Made by a program: the position numbers and the translations under genes. Below the pieces are notes generated by a model that ran no database searches, was not told the DNA's origin, and saw only the letters and a list, made by a program, of their open reading frames with translations. Shown piece after piece: positions 1-9,007 of a DNA stretch of 64,000 nucleotides. Numbering within the stretch: the first letter of the stretch is position 1; each line of letters begins with the position of its first letter. Source of the stretch: Gordonia shandongensis DSM 45094 (GTDB lineage Bacteria > Actinomycetota > Actinomycetes > Mycobacteriales > Mycobacteriaceae); contig NZ_AUHE01000001.1 of NCBI RefSeq assembly GCF_000423025.1, positions 1-64,000 on the forward strand, given 5' to 3'.

Positions 1-135
1 CACTGGCGACCGACCCCACCAACCACAACAGGCACCGGCGGACCACACCGGTGGCAGATCAACACCATCCACCACGCAGAACTCCTCCCGACCACAGACC
101 CCGACCCACCACCAGAACCACCAGCGCCGGGATGA
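1..135 (+). CDS. C-terminal end of a DUF222/HNH endonuclease-type protein (partial)
   Basis: The first reading frame is open from the left edge to a TGA at 133-135, giving 44 residues that end in a short proline-rich tail (PDPPPEPPAPG). The stretch HRWQINTIHHAELLP resembles the C-terminus of the actinobacterial DUF222/13E12-repeat HNH proteins, where a W-Q-I/V-N segment precedes a proline-rich end. No HNH motif is inside the window, so the assignment rests on this short tail and on family knowledge. It converges on nudC, with 14 bases between the two stop codons. It could also be another proline-tailed protein. Confidence 0.5.
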   Translation, partial: HWRPTPPTTTGTGGPHRWQINTIHHAELLPTTDPDPPPEPPAPG

Positions 136-149
136 ACGGGCCCGGCTCG

Positions 150-1070
150 TCAACGCGGTGCGCGCGCCCAACTCTCGATGAGCGACCGACTGATCGAGAT
201 CGCTCCCGGCAACATCAGCGGCCCCACCGGGTCGCCGACACCCCAGTCGTCCGCGTGGTCGAGAGCGGCGAGCACATCGTCGCGATGGAACCAGCGCGCA
301 TCGCCCAACTCGCCGTCGGCCAGGACGATCGGTGCCGACGGATCACCGACCGCCTCGAACCCCAGCATCAACGACCGCGGGAACGGCCACGGCTGCGAGC
401 CGAGATAGCGCGGAGAGCGCACACGCACGCCCGACTCCTCGAACACCTCGCGGACAACGCACTGCTCGAGAGATTCGCCCGGCTCGACGAACCCCGCGAG
501 CGTGGAATACCACCCGGCCGGCCACACCGACTGGCGGCCGAGCAGAACGCGGTCGGCACCGTCGTGCACCACCACGATGATCGCCGGATCCGTCCGCGGA
601 TACTCCTCGACGCCCGTCGCCGGGTTCACCCGCACCCAACCGCCCTCGGCGGATTCGAGCGGAGTCCCGTCCACGGGCGAGTACGCGGATGTGCGCTGCC
701 AGTTCAGCAGACCGAGCGCGATCGCCAGGATTCCCGCCTCGTCGGCCGACAGCGACAGCGGTCCCACCCGCGGATCACCGGCCGGACCCGTGATCTCCTC
801 GACGCGGATCGCCCACAGTCCGACACCGTCGGACGGATCCAGACACAGGAACACCGCACCCGGAACCGGGCTCTCGGCCCGACCGACCGCGGCCGACCAG
901 CGGAGGGCCCCGCCGGCGTCGACCGCATAGCGGCCGCGGTGATCGACCTCGAGGATCCGACCGTCGGCCCATCGACCCGACACCGCCTCGGCGTCCTTGC
1001 GAATGAGGTCCGCGCGGTCGAGGTCGGCGAGCGTGAACGGCGGCGACGTGCGCAGCTCGAACCCCGCCAT
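150..1070 (-). CDS. nudC: NAD(+)/NADH diphosphatase NudC, mycobacterial type
   Basis: Nudix hydrolase of 306 residues, expected to split NADH/NAD+ to NMN(H) and AMP and possibly to remove NAD caps from RNA. The Nudix box begins at GFVEPGES and continues to the REVFEESG segment (around residues 192-214). It is followed by SQPWPFPRS, the array that marks the NudC subfamily. The N-terminal half has the usual NudC-like domain, but the four zinc-ribbon cysteines of the E. coli enzyme are absent; the segment YSPVDGTPLESAEGGW stands in their place, as in mycobacterial NudC. The ATG overlaps the stop of the upstream potassium channel gene by one base (TGATG), so the two are probably translated together. 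Confidence 0.9.
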   Translation of the reverse strand: MAGFELRTSPPFTLADLDRADLIRKDAEAVSGRWADGRILEVDHRGRYAVDAGGALRWSAAVGRAESPVPGAVFLCLDPSDGVGLWAIRVEEITGPAGDPRVGPLSLSADEAGILAIALGLLNWQRTSAYSPVDGTPLESAEGGWVRVNPATGVEEYPRTDPAIIVVVHDGADRVLLGRQSVWPAGWYSTLAGFVEPGESLEQCVVREVFEESGVRVRSPRYLGSQPWPFPRSLMLGFEAVGDPSAPIVLADGELGDARWFHRDDVLAALDHADDWGVGDPVGPLMLPGAISISRSLIESWARAPR

Positions 1071-2140
1071 CAGGCGGGGCCGCCCTGCCGCACGTACAGC
1101 AGCCGGTCGCCGGCCTCGATCTCCTCAACCTCCGGGTCACCGACCCGGTACAGCTTTCCGCCGCGAGTCACGCCGAGGACCAGGTCCCGGGTGTGCGCGG
1201 GCGAGCCACCCGTCTCCGACGGTTCCACCTCGCGTTCGGCGATCGCATACCCCTCCTCGGGGCTCAACAGATCCTCGACGACCTCGACCACCGACGGGGT
1301 GATCGTCGCGATTCCGAGGAGGCGGCCCGCCGTCTCCGACGACACCACCACCGAGTTCGCCCCCGACTGCCGCATCAAGTGCGTGTTCTCCGACTCGTTG
1401 ATCGCCGCGACGATCTTCGCGTGGGAGTTGATCTCGCGCGCCGTGAGCGTCGCCAGGACGGCCGTGTCGTCGCGGTTGGCCGCCACCACGATCGCCGAGG
1501 CGTGCTGCACACCCGCGAGCCGGAGCACATCCGATTTGGTGGCGTCGCCGCGGACGGTGACCAAACCGTGCGCCGCCGCGGCATCGAGCGCGGACTGCTC
1601 CTTGTCGACGACGACGATCTCCGCCGGTTTGCCGCCGTCGGCGATCACGGCGTCGACGGCGGTGCGGCCTTTCGTCCCGTAGCCGATGACGATCGTGTGA
1701 TTGCGCACCCGATTCCTCCAGTTCTGGATCTTGATCGCCTGCCGAGAGCGTTCGGTCAGGACTTCGAGCGTCGTTCCGATGAGGACGATCAGGAACAGAA
1801 CGCGCAGCGGGGTGATGAAGATGATGTTGACCAGCCGGGCCGATTCGGTGATCGGCGTGACGTCGCCGTAACCGGTGGTCGACAGTGACACCGCCGAGTA
1901 GTACAGGGCGTCGACATAGGTCATCTCGCCTTCTTTGGCGTCGATGTACCCGTCGCGGTCGAGATAGACCACCACCGAGCAGACCAGCAGCGCCGTCAGC
2001 GCGAACAACACGCGGCGCCCGATCGCACGGGCGGGGCTCTTCTCGTTCTCCGGGATCCGGATGACCCCGACGAGCGCGTAATCCGGCTCGTCGACGAGTC
2101 CGCCGCGCCGCCGCAACCGGTTACGCATCAGTCGCCCCAC
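1070..2140 (-). CDS. Potassium channel with C-terminal RCK (TrkA-N) domain
   Basis: A 356-residue two-helix K+ channel subunit. The first membrane helix is near residues 43-62, the pore loop carries the selectivity filter TTGYGD (about 92-97), and a second helix (IIFITPLRVLFLIVLIGTTL) follows. The cytosolic half starts with a Rossmann-type RCK/TrkA-N domain (HTIVIGYGTKGR, a G-x-G-x-x-G-like nucleotide loop), then a TrkA-C-like tail. This is the MthK/Kch layout: ligand-gated K+ flux across the cytoplasmic membrane. It matches the cation channel gene next to nudC in M. tuberculosis (Rv3200c, from memory). It lies 48 bases after adnB in the same direction. Confidence 0.88.
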   Translation of the reverse strand: MGRLMRNRLRRRGGLVDEPDYALVGVIRIPENEKSPARAIGRRVLFALTALLVCSVVVYLDRDGYIDAKEGEMTYVDALYYSAVSLSTTGYGDVTPITESARLVNIIFITPLRVLFLIVLIGTTLEVLTERSRQAIKIQNWRNRVRNHTIVIGYGTKGRTAVDAVIADGGKPAEIVVVDKEQSALDAAAAHGLVTVRGDATKSDVLRLAGVQHASAIVVAANRDDTAVLATLTAREINSHAKIVAAINESENTHLMRQSGANSVVVSSETAGRLLGIATITPSVVEVVEDLLSPEEGYAIAEREVEPSETGGSPAHTRDLVLGVTRGGKLYRVGDPEVEEIEAGDRLLYVRQGGPA

Positions 2141-2188
2141 GCCCTCGTGCCTGCACTGACTTCACGATTGGCAGGCTACTGCATGGCG

Positions 2189-5100
2189 TCACGATGTCGG
2201 CGCGGTCCGGGCGGCGAGCATCTGCGCCAGCCGCTGGGCGTCGGGCAGATCGGTCGGTTCGAGCGTGAAGTCGTGCCGCACATAGACGAACGCGGCACGG
2301 ACCCTCTCCAACGGCAGCCCCGACAACTCCGACCATGCGACACGGTAGGCGGCCAGCTGGACGAACAGCGCGTCCCGCCGAGCGGGTTCGGGCACCGCGC
2401 CCGTCTTCCAGTCGACGACCAGGGCACCGTCGCCGTCGGCGAACACCGCGTCCATCCGTCCACGAACCACGCTGGAACCGATCACCGTCTCGAAACCGAC
2501 CTCCACCTCCAGCGGCGTGCGGTCGGCCCACGGGGACGCCAGGAACTTGGCGCGCAGCAGATCCAGATCGTCCTCGGCGGCACCGCCTGCGGCGTCGGCG
2601 GCCCCGGGCAGCTCGTCGACGTCGAGGAGCCTGGTCGCACCGAACCGTCGTTCCACCCAGGCGTGGAAGGCCGTACCGCGCCGCGCCATCGGGTTCGGGC
2701 GGAAGGGCACCGGTCGGCGGAGCCGCGCCGCGAACGCCGCATCGTCCGTGTCGAGCTCGACGAGCTGGCTCACCGACAGATGCCCGGGGAGTTCCACGTC
2801 GACCGTCGGATCGGACGCCGCCGCATGCTCCTCGAGGAGGACGGCCGCCTCTGCGCGCCACGCGTCGATCTCCGGATCGCCCGACTCCGCGGACTCGGCG
2901 GTCGGCACTGCGAACAGCGCCCGCTCCGCGCGGGCCTCGGTGACCAGCTCGGCGGCCGCCTCCATCGGAGCCCGTCGGTCACCGAGCAGGTCCGGCGGCC
3001 ACGCGACGCTCACCTGGTGTTCGGTCAGCGGGTTCGTCGCCCCCTCCTCGGGTGGCGGCGCGTCGACGTCGATGCGCATCGCACCGGGGTCGACGTCACC
3101 GGAGGCCGGCGCGTCGGCGACGAGGGCGGCGAGCTCGGTGTAGAACTCCGATCCGCCGCGCGGCCGATCCCCCGACTCCGACCAGTGGTGGGCCGACACG
3201 AGAAGGGTCTGTTTCGCCCTGGTCAACGCCACGTACAGCAGGCGGCGGTCCTCGTCGAGGCGACGTTCGCCGATCGCCGTCTTGTGCTCGTCGATCGCGG
3301 TCTCCAACTCCTTGCGGTCCGCGACGGCGGTGAGATCGAGCACGGGGAAGCCCTCGTGTCCGTCGGTGGCCAGGTCTCCGCGGAGGTCGGCCGGCAGCTC
3401 GCCCACCGACCCCAGCCACGTGGTCTCGGCCTTCCCGCTCGGGAAGATCCTGTCGGCGACGTGCGGTAGCGCCACCACATCCCACTCCAGTCCTTTGGCC
3501 GCGTGGACGGTGAGGATCTGCACCCGCTGCTGAGCCACCTCCACGCGACCGGCTTCGAGCCCCTTCTCCACGGTCTCGGCGACGTCGAGGAACGACAGCA
3601 GTCCCGGCAGCGTGGCCCCGGGACGGTCGGCGTAGTGCGTCACGTACTCGGCGAAGGCGTCGAGGTGTTCGCGACCGGTCACCTCGCCGCGCATCCGACG
3701 GGCCCGGATCTGCGCCTCGACCGCCACGCCGATCGTCTGCTCGACGTCGGCGACGAGTTCGGGGAGGGGTTGGCCGATGCGCCGCCGCAGGCCCTCGAGC
3801 TGGCGACCGAAGGTGACGATCCGCTCGTATCCGGCACGGCTGTACCGCTCCTCGTCGCCGGGGTCGGCGAGGGCGTCGCTGAGGCCCGCCGAGTCGACCG
3901 CCTCCCCGGGCAGCACGGCGTCGAGCGCCTCGTCGAGTTCCTCGCGACTCGTCACGGTCCCGGTGGCCGGAGCCGCCGACCCCGCGGCCAGTTCCCGCGC
4001 GCGCCGCCACAGTGCCGCCACGTCGGCGGCACCGAGCTGCCAGCGCGCGCCCGTGAGAAGCCGCACGGCCGCGGTGCCCGCCATGGGGTCGGCCATCAAC
4101 CGCAGCGTGGCCACGATGTCGGCGACCTCGGGGACGTGCAGGAGCCCGCCGATGCCGACCACTTCGGCGGGGATTCCGCGCCGTTCGAGTTCGGCGGCCA
4201 CGGGCGCCGAGTCCTCGTTGCGACGCACGAGGATCGCCGTCGTCGGCGGCGCCGTACCGTCGCGTCCGGCGGCGACGTAATAGTCCTCGATCCGGTCGGC
4301 GATCCACACGCGTTCATCGACCACAGTCTCGGTGAGCGCCAGGCGGACGGTGCCCTCGGGGGCGTCGGGCCGCGGACGCAGCATGCTCACCGGCACCCCG
4401 CGACGCCGCAACTCCTCCGACGTCCGGTTGGCCAGATAGAGGGCGCCGACGCAGTTGCGCCAGCTCGTGAGGAGTTCCCGACGCCGCGCGTCGCGCCCGT
4501 CGGCCAGCGGGAAGTCCCGTGCGAACCGCGGGAGGTTGGCGGCCGAGGCGCCGCGCCAGCCGTAGATCGACTGGATGGGGTCGCCGACCGCGGTGACCGC
4601 GACCGGCCGGCGTCCGCCGACCGCGTGACCGCCGAACAGTGCCGACAGGAGGATCCGCTGCGAGTGGCCGGTGTCCTGGTATTCGTCGAGCAGAACCGCG
4701 GAGATGCCGGAGCGTTCGGCGTCCACCACCTCGGGATGGGTGCTCACCAGCCGTGCGGCCAGCGACATCTGGCTGCCGAAGTCGAGAGCCCCCCGAGCCG
4801 TCATCTCGTCCTTCAGGGCCCGCACCAGCGGGATGAGCTCGCGGCGTTCGTCGATGACCTCCTGGTATCGCCGCAGCGTCCGGGTCGGCTCCGCGCGCTG
4901 TCGCGGAGCCTTGGGCAGGGTGTCGACGAGCCGATACAGGTGGTCTCCAGCCGACTCCAGATCGTCGAGGTCCACGAGGTGCTCGGCGCACTCGGAGTAG
5001 AGCCGGAGCACGATCTCGGTGACCGATGCGGGAGTTTTCGATGTCGTGAGTTCCCCGGGCCAGGTCGTCACCACCTGGAAGGCCAGCTGCCACAGTTCGG

Positions 5101-5557
5101 TCTCGCTGAGCAGCGTCGCCGTCGGCTCCACCGGCAGCAGCAGACCGTAGTCGGCGATCAGGCGTCCGGCATAGGCGTGATAGGTGCTCACCTCGGCATC
5201 GGCACTGCGCAGACGGGCGGCGAGTCGGCCGCCCGGATCCCAGTCGAGGAGCGCCGGGCTCCCCGCGAGCATCGACAGTCGACGACGGATGCGGGCCGCG
5301 AGCTCGCTGGCCGCCTTGCGGGTGAAGGTGAGTCCCAGGACCTCGTCGGGGCCGACGAGTTGGTTGGCCACGAGCCACACCACGCGGGAGGCCATCGTCT
5401 CGGTCTTTCCCGCTCCCGCGCCGGCCACCACCAGCATCGGTTCCATCGGGGCCTCGATGACCTCGATCTGTTCGGGTGTCGGCGGCGGGAGCCCGAGTGC
5501 CGAGGCCAGCGACCGGGCGCCGATCGTCGGCCGCCGTTCCGGGGTCGGCTCAGTCAT
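2189..5557 (-). CDS. adnB: AdnB: helicase-nuclease subunit, UvrD-like motor plus RecB-like nuclease
   Basis: 1122-residue subunit of the mycobacterial AdnAB DNA motor-nuclease, which resects double-strand breaks. The N-terminal superfamily I motor shows Walker A VVAGAGAGKT (around residues 43-52), motif Ia LTFTRKAA, the Walker B variant LLDEYQDTGHSQ, GDPIQSIYGWRG (motif III region), TVHAAKGLEW (motif V) and VALTRAK (motif VI). The C-terminal RecB-family nuclease shows GTAFHAWVERRFG, GRMDAVF and VVDWKTG, the D...D-x-K metal site. It starts inside the end of adnA: an ATG and the adnA stop share an eight-base overlap (ATGACTGA), so the two subunits should be made in step. The motor motifs look intact, consistent with AdnB being the main translocase. 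Confidence 0.93.
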   Translation of the reverse strand: MTEPTPERRPTIGARSLASALGLPPPTPEQIEVIEAPMEPMLVVAGAGAGKTETMASRVVWLVANQLVGPDEVLGLTFTRKAASELAARIRRRLSMLAGSPALLDWDPGGRLAARLRSADAEVSTYHAYAGRLIADYGLLLPVEPTATLLSETELWQLAFQVVTTWPGELTTSKTPASVTEIVLRLYSECAEHLVDLDDLESAGDHLYRLVDTLPKAPRQRAEPTRTLRRYQEVIDERRELIPLVRALKDEMTARGALDFGSQMSLAARLVSTHPEVVDAERSGISAVLLDEYQDTGHSQRILLSALFGGHAVGGRRPVAVTAVGDPIQSIYGWRGASAANLPRFARDFPLADGRDARRRELLTSWRNCVGALYLANRTSEELRRRGVPVSMLRPRPDAPEGTVRLALTETVVDERVWIADRIEDYYVAAGRDGTAPPTTAILVRRNEDSAPVAAELERRGIPAEVVGIGGLLHVPEVADIVATLRLMADPMAGTAAVRLLTGARWQLGAADVAALWRRARELAAGSAAPATGTVTSREELDEALDAVLPGEAVDSAGLSDALADPGDEERYSRAGYERIVTFGRQLEGLRRRIGQPLPELVADVEQTIGVAVEAQIRARRMRGEVTGREHLDAFAEYVTHYADRPGATLPGLLSFLDVAETVEKGLEAGRVEVAQQRVQILTVHAAKGLEWDVVALPHVADRIFPSGKAETTWLGSVGELPADLRGDLATDGHEGFPVLDLTAVADRKELETAIDEHKTAIGERRLDEDRRLLYVALTRAKQTLLVSAHHWSESGDRPRGGSEFYTELAALVADAPASGDVDPGAMRIDVDAPPPEEGATNPLTEHQVSVAWPPDLLGDRRAPMEAAAELVTEARAERALFAVPTAESAESGDPEIDAWRAEAAVLLEEHAAASDPTVDVELPGHLSVSQLVELDTDDAAFAARLRRPVPFRPNPMARRGTAFHAWVERRFGATRLLDVDELPGAADAAGGAAEDDLDLLRAKFLASPWADRTPLEVEVGFETVIGSSVVRGRMDAVFADGDGALVVDWKTGAVPEPARRDALFVQLAAYRVAWSELSGLPLERVRAAFVYVRHDFTLEPTDLPDAQRLAQMLAARTAPTS

Positions 5558-8500
5558 CGATCACCGTCTTCCCGCGGAGTTGCGCCGGGCACGATGCGAC
5601 GAGCGAACAGTGACCGCACCCGCTGTTCGGGGTCGCGGAGAACACCGGTCCGATACTCCGCGCCGCCGCATCGCGCACCACGCCGACCCATTCCTCCACG
5701 TCGTCGGGTCCCAGTGCGGGCTGAATCCGCTGCGGAGCGCCGGTGCTGCGGTGCGAGTCGGCGACGTACACCAGGCGACCGCCGCCGGGCTCCCGCGGGG
5801 TCCCCTCGACGCCGCCGAGTGCGATCGCGAGCTGATACGTCGCGAGCTGGGGATGGGCCTCGGCGTCGACGGCCCGGATCGCCGTCTTGCCGGTCTTCAC
5901 GTCCACCACGACCGGGCGTCCCTGCGCGTCGCGTTCGAGTCGATCCATCCGGCCGACGATCCGCACGGGCAACAGTGCGTGCCCGGACTCGTCGACACCG
6001 GCCGGCAGGGTGGCGTCGACCTCCACCTCGACGCCGGCCTCGGTGAGCTCTTCACGGGAGATGCGGAGCCAGTCCCGGAAGTTCGTGAGCATCCCGCGAG
6101 CCCGTTCGCGCTCGCGGTCGCTGTACCACCGGGCCGGGGAGGCCACCCGCCCCCACACCTCGTGCAGGGCCGCATCGACCTCGGCGCGGTCGAGGTCGCC
6201 GGCGACGGCCTGCACCAGCGTGTGCACCAGGGTTCCCGTGACGGCCTGTTCGGCGTCGCCGTCCCGGCCGCCGTGCCGCTCGAGCATCCACCGCAGCGAA
6301 CAGCGGGTGAGTGCCTCGACGTTCGACGGCGACAGGGTGCGCGCGCGTCCGTCGACGGGCGACCACAGCGGCTGGTCGGTGCTCGGACCCATCAGTCCGA
6401 ACCAGTCGGCGGGCGCCGCACCGGGCACCCCGGCCTGCGCCAGATCGGCCAGCAGCGCCGCAGCGGCCCGAGTCCGCTCGCCGGGGCCGTCCGGGGCCGA
6501 TGCCCCGGAGACCACCGCCGAGCGGAGTTCGGCCACCATCGACGGCAACGACAGCACGCGCCGGACGCCGCGGTCGAGGGGGATCTGGTCGTTGCTCGCC
6601 GATTCGGTGCCCGCGGGGTCGGCGCCGAGGCCGTAACCGCCGAGCGCGTCGGCGATCTCCGGGACGAACCGGGACGGCGACGCGTCGCCGCCGCCGTCCT
6701 CCACGGATGTCACCAGCAGACGGCTCCGCGCGCGCGTGCACGCCACCAGAAGCAGCCGCCGTTCGTCGGCGAGCATCACCGCACCGCGGGCGATCGAATC
6801 GACGGCGTCGGCGTCCACACCGCTCAACAGGTCCAGCAGTGCCGGGGTGCCCAGGACGCTGCCGCGGCTCCGCAGCGACGGCCACAGCCCGTCGAGGACG
6901 CCGGCGACAGCCACGACCTCCCACTCCCGACCGGCTGCGGCGTGCGCCGAGACGACCTGGACGGCGTCGACGCCCGCGACCGCGATCCGCGATTCGCGGG
7001 GGATCTGCAGTCGGCCCAGATATTCCACGAAGGCTGCGGGACCGGCGGCCGGGAGGGTGTCGGCGAAGGTGCCCGCCGCCTCGAACATGGCCAGGACGGC
7101 ATCGAGGTCGCGGTCCGCCTGGTCACCGCCGCGACCGCCGCGCAGCGATCGCGCGGTCCAGCGCCGTTCGAGACCGCTGGCCTGCCACGACTGCCAGAGC
7201 ATCTCCTCCACACCGTCGCCGTGCGCGCGCCGGGCCGCGTCGATCACCGTGCGGACGCGACGCAGGGCGATCGACTCGAAGTCGGTGAGGCCGGCCAGAT
7301 ATCGGTCCATCTCCGCCGTGTCGTGCAGCGCCGTCGCCAGCGCCGTCAGGGAGTCGCCCGACCGCGTCCGATCCTCCTCGGCTCCGCCGTCGCCGGGATC
7401 CTCGTCCGGGAGGGCGTCGTCGATCCGCCGTAGACCGCGCCGCAGACGACGCAGACCGGTGGGGTCGGCACCGCCGATCGGACCGGTCAGCAGCGTCTGG
7501 GCTTCGTGCGGCGACAGCGGGTCGAATCCCGACGCGGCCCGCAGGACCAGCGTGAACGCTTCGACCGTCCGTTGCTGATGGATGGGGACGTCGCTGACGG
7601 GCGTCGCCATCGGGACGCCCGCCGACGAGAATGCGCGACGCAGCGCGGGCAGCGCACGCGGCACCGATCGCACGATGACCGCCATCTGCGACCAGGGGAC
7701 GTCGTCGAACAGGTGCGCGCGGCGCAATGTGTCGGCGACCGCCGTGGCCTCCTTGGCGGCAGAGGCGAACACGGCGACGCGGGCGTCGCCCCGGTCGTCG
7801 TGCGCGCCGGGTGCGTCCGGGTACCGGTGCGGTCGGGCGCCCGGCAACCGCGCGGCCACGGCGCGACCGACTTCGGCGACCGCCGGCGCACAGCGGTGCC
7901 CCGTGCTCAGTTCGACGTCTCGGTCGGGGTCGTCGGCGGCGACCTCGTCCGCGAACGTCGGATCGGCGCCACGGAATCCGAACACCGACTGGTCGGTGTC
8001 GGCGGCGACGACGGTCGAGTCGGCTCCGGTGCCGATGAGACGCACCAGGGTGGCAGCCTGCGGATCGAGGTGTTGGGCGTCGTCGACCAGCAGGTGCCGG
8101 ATCCGGGCGCGTTGACCGCGCAGAACGTCCGGGTCGGTGGCGAACGCGGACAGCGCCGAGCCGATGAGCTCGGCGGCGTCGACCGCGGTGACGCTCGCCT
8201 GCGGCGCGTCGAGTCCCACGGCCGACCGCAACAGCAGTCCCTCCTCGTACTGCCGGTAGGCCCGCCCCGCCGCCACCCATTCGGGGCGGTCGTGCCGGCG
8301 GCCCATCTCGGCGAGGTCCTCAGGGCCCAGCCCCCGTTCTGCCGCCCGCATCATCAGGTCGCGGAGCGCTTGGGCGAAGCCGTCGGTCGTGAGAGCGGGG
8401 CGAAGCCGTTCGGGCCAGTACGCCGCGCCGTCTTCGACGTCGCCGGCCAACAGTTCGCGGAGCATGACGTCCTGCTCGGAGCCGGTGATGAGCCGCGGCG

Positions 8501-8903
8501 GCGGATTGCCGTGCGCGGACGCCTGCAGCCGCAGGACTGCGAAAGCGTACGAGTGCACCGTGCGCACCAGCGGTTCGCGGAGTGCACCACCGAGACGGCC
8601 GCCGGCCGACAGCACACGCCGGGTGACCTCCGACCGGAGCCGCGCGGCGGCCCGGCGGTCGGCGGCGAGCACGAGGACCGATTCCGGTTCGACCGCGGGA
8701 TCCAGGAGGCGTGCGACGGCGGCGTCGACGATCAGCGACGTCTTTCCGGTCCCGGGGCCGCCGTGCACCCGCCACGGCCGCCAGGGATGCTCCGGGTCGG
8801 TCACGTGGGGGCCGGTCAGCACGGGTTCGACCGACGCGGGCCACCGGCGGGTCGCGTCGGCCGGTGCGGCCGGTGCGACGAGGCGGGTTCCGGGTCTGGT
8901 CAT
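5550..8903 (-). CDS. adnA: AdnA: helicase-nuclease subunit with iron-sulfur nuclease domain
   Basis: About 1117 residues, partner of AdnB. Walker A is GGPGTGKTS. The Walker B region reads LLVDDAQHLDP, so the usual DExx is DDAQ. ADTDQSVFGFRG and VVSAHAAAGREWEVV represent later motor motifs, and VACTRAR motif VI. The C-terminal nuclease has GTLVHTLVQ, GRMDRLER and VVDVKTGK. One cysteine in ALTRCSLRW and three in GCGHCSLVASC give the C...C-x2-C-x5-C arrangement of AddB-type [4Fe-4S] nucleases. I chose the ATG at 8903 because the conserved region begins soon after; the frame stays open to an ATG at 8975 (24 more residues), but that would leave almost no divergent promoter space before the lipV-like gene. 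Confidence 0.92.
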   Translation of the reverse strand: MTRPGTRLVAPAAPADATRRWPASVEPVLTGPHVTDPEHPWRPWRVHGGPGTGKTSLIVDAAVARLLDPAVEPESVLVLAADRRAAARLRSEVTRRVLSAGGRLGGALREPLVRTVHSYAFAVLRLQASAHGNPPPRLITGSEQDVMLRELLAGDVEDGAAYWPERLRPALTTDGFAQALRDLMMRAAERGLGPEDLAEMGRRHDRPEWVAAGRAYRQYEEGLLLRSAVGLDAPQASVTAVDAAELIGSALSAFATDPDVLRGQRARIRHLLVDDAQHLDPQAATLVRLIGTGADSTVVAADTDQSVFGFRGADPTFADEVAADDPDRDVELSTGHRCAPAVAEVGRAVAARLPGARPHRYPDAPGAHDDRGDARVAVFASAAKEATAVADTLRRAHLFDDVPWSQMAVIVRSVPRALPALRRAFSSAGVPMATPVSDVPIHQQRTVEAFTLVLRAASGFDPLSPHEAQTLLTGPIGGADPTGLRRLRRGLRRIDDALPDEDPGDGGAEEDRTRSGDSLTALATALHDTAEMDRYLAGLTDFESIALRRVRTVIDAARRAHGDGVEEMLWQSWQASGLERRWTARSLRGGRGGDQADRDLDAVLAMFEAAGTFADTLPAAGPAAFVEYLGRLQIPRESRIAVAGVDAVQVVSAHAAAGREWEVVAVAGVLDGLWPSLRSRGSVLGTPALLDLLSGVDADAVDSIARGAVMLADERRLLLVACTRARSRLLVTSVEDGGGDASPSRFVPEIADALGGYGLGADPAGTESASNDQIPLDRGVRRVLSLPSMVAELRSAVVSGASAPDGPGERTRAAAALLADLAQAGVPGAAPADWFGLMGPSTDQPLWSPVDGRARTLSPSNVEALTRCSLRWMLERHGGRDGDAEQAVTGTLVHTLVQAVAGDLDRAEVDAALHEVWGRVASPARWYSDRERERARGMLTNFRDWLRISREELTEAGVEVEVDATLPAGVDESGHALLPVRIVGRMDRLERDAQGRPVVVDVKTGKTAIRAVDAEAHPQLATYQLAIALGGVEGTPREPGGGRLVYVADSHRSTGAPQRIQPALGPDDVEEWVGVVRDAAARSIGPVFSATPNSGCGHCSLVASCPAQLRGKTVIDD

Positions 8904-9007
8904 GCCCCCATGGAAGCACGTGGCTCCGACATTCCCGCCGGGAGTCCGGCCGGGCCGACCGTCGTCCGGCCGCATCGTGGTCGCCGATGCCGATTATGGT
9001 CGGGAGC

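Noticed and set aside
150-1070. Loss of the NudC zinc ribbon considered as gene decay
   Set aside because: Mycobacterial NudC also lacks these cysteines, and the Nudix box and SQPWPFPRS array are intact, so it is a lineage feature.
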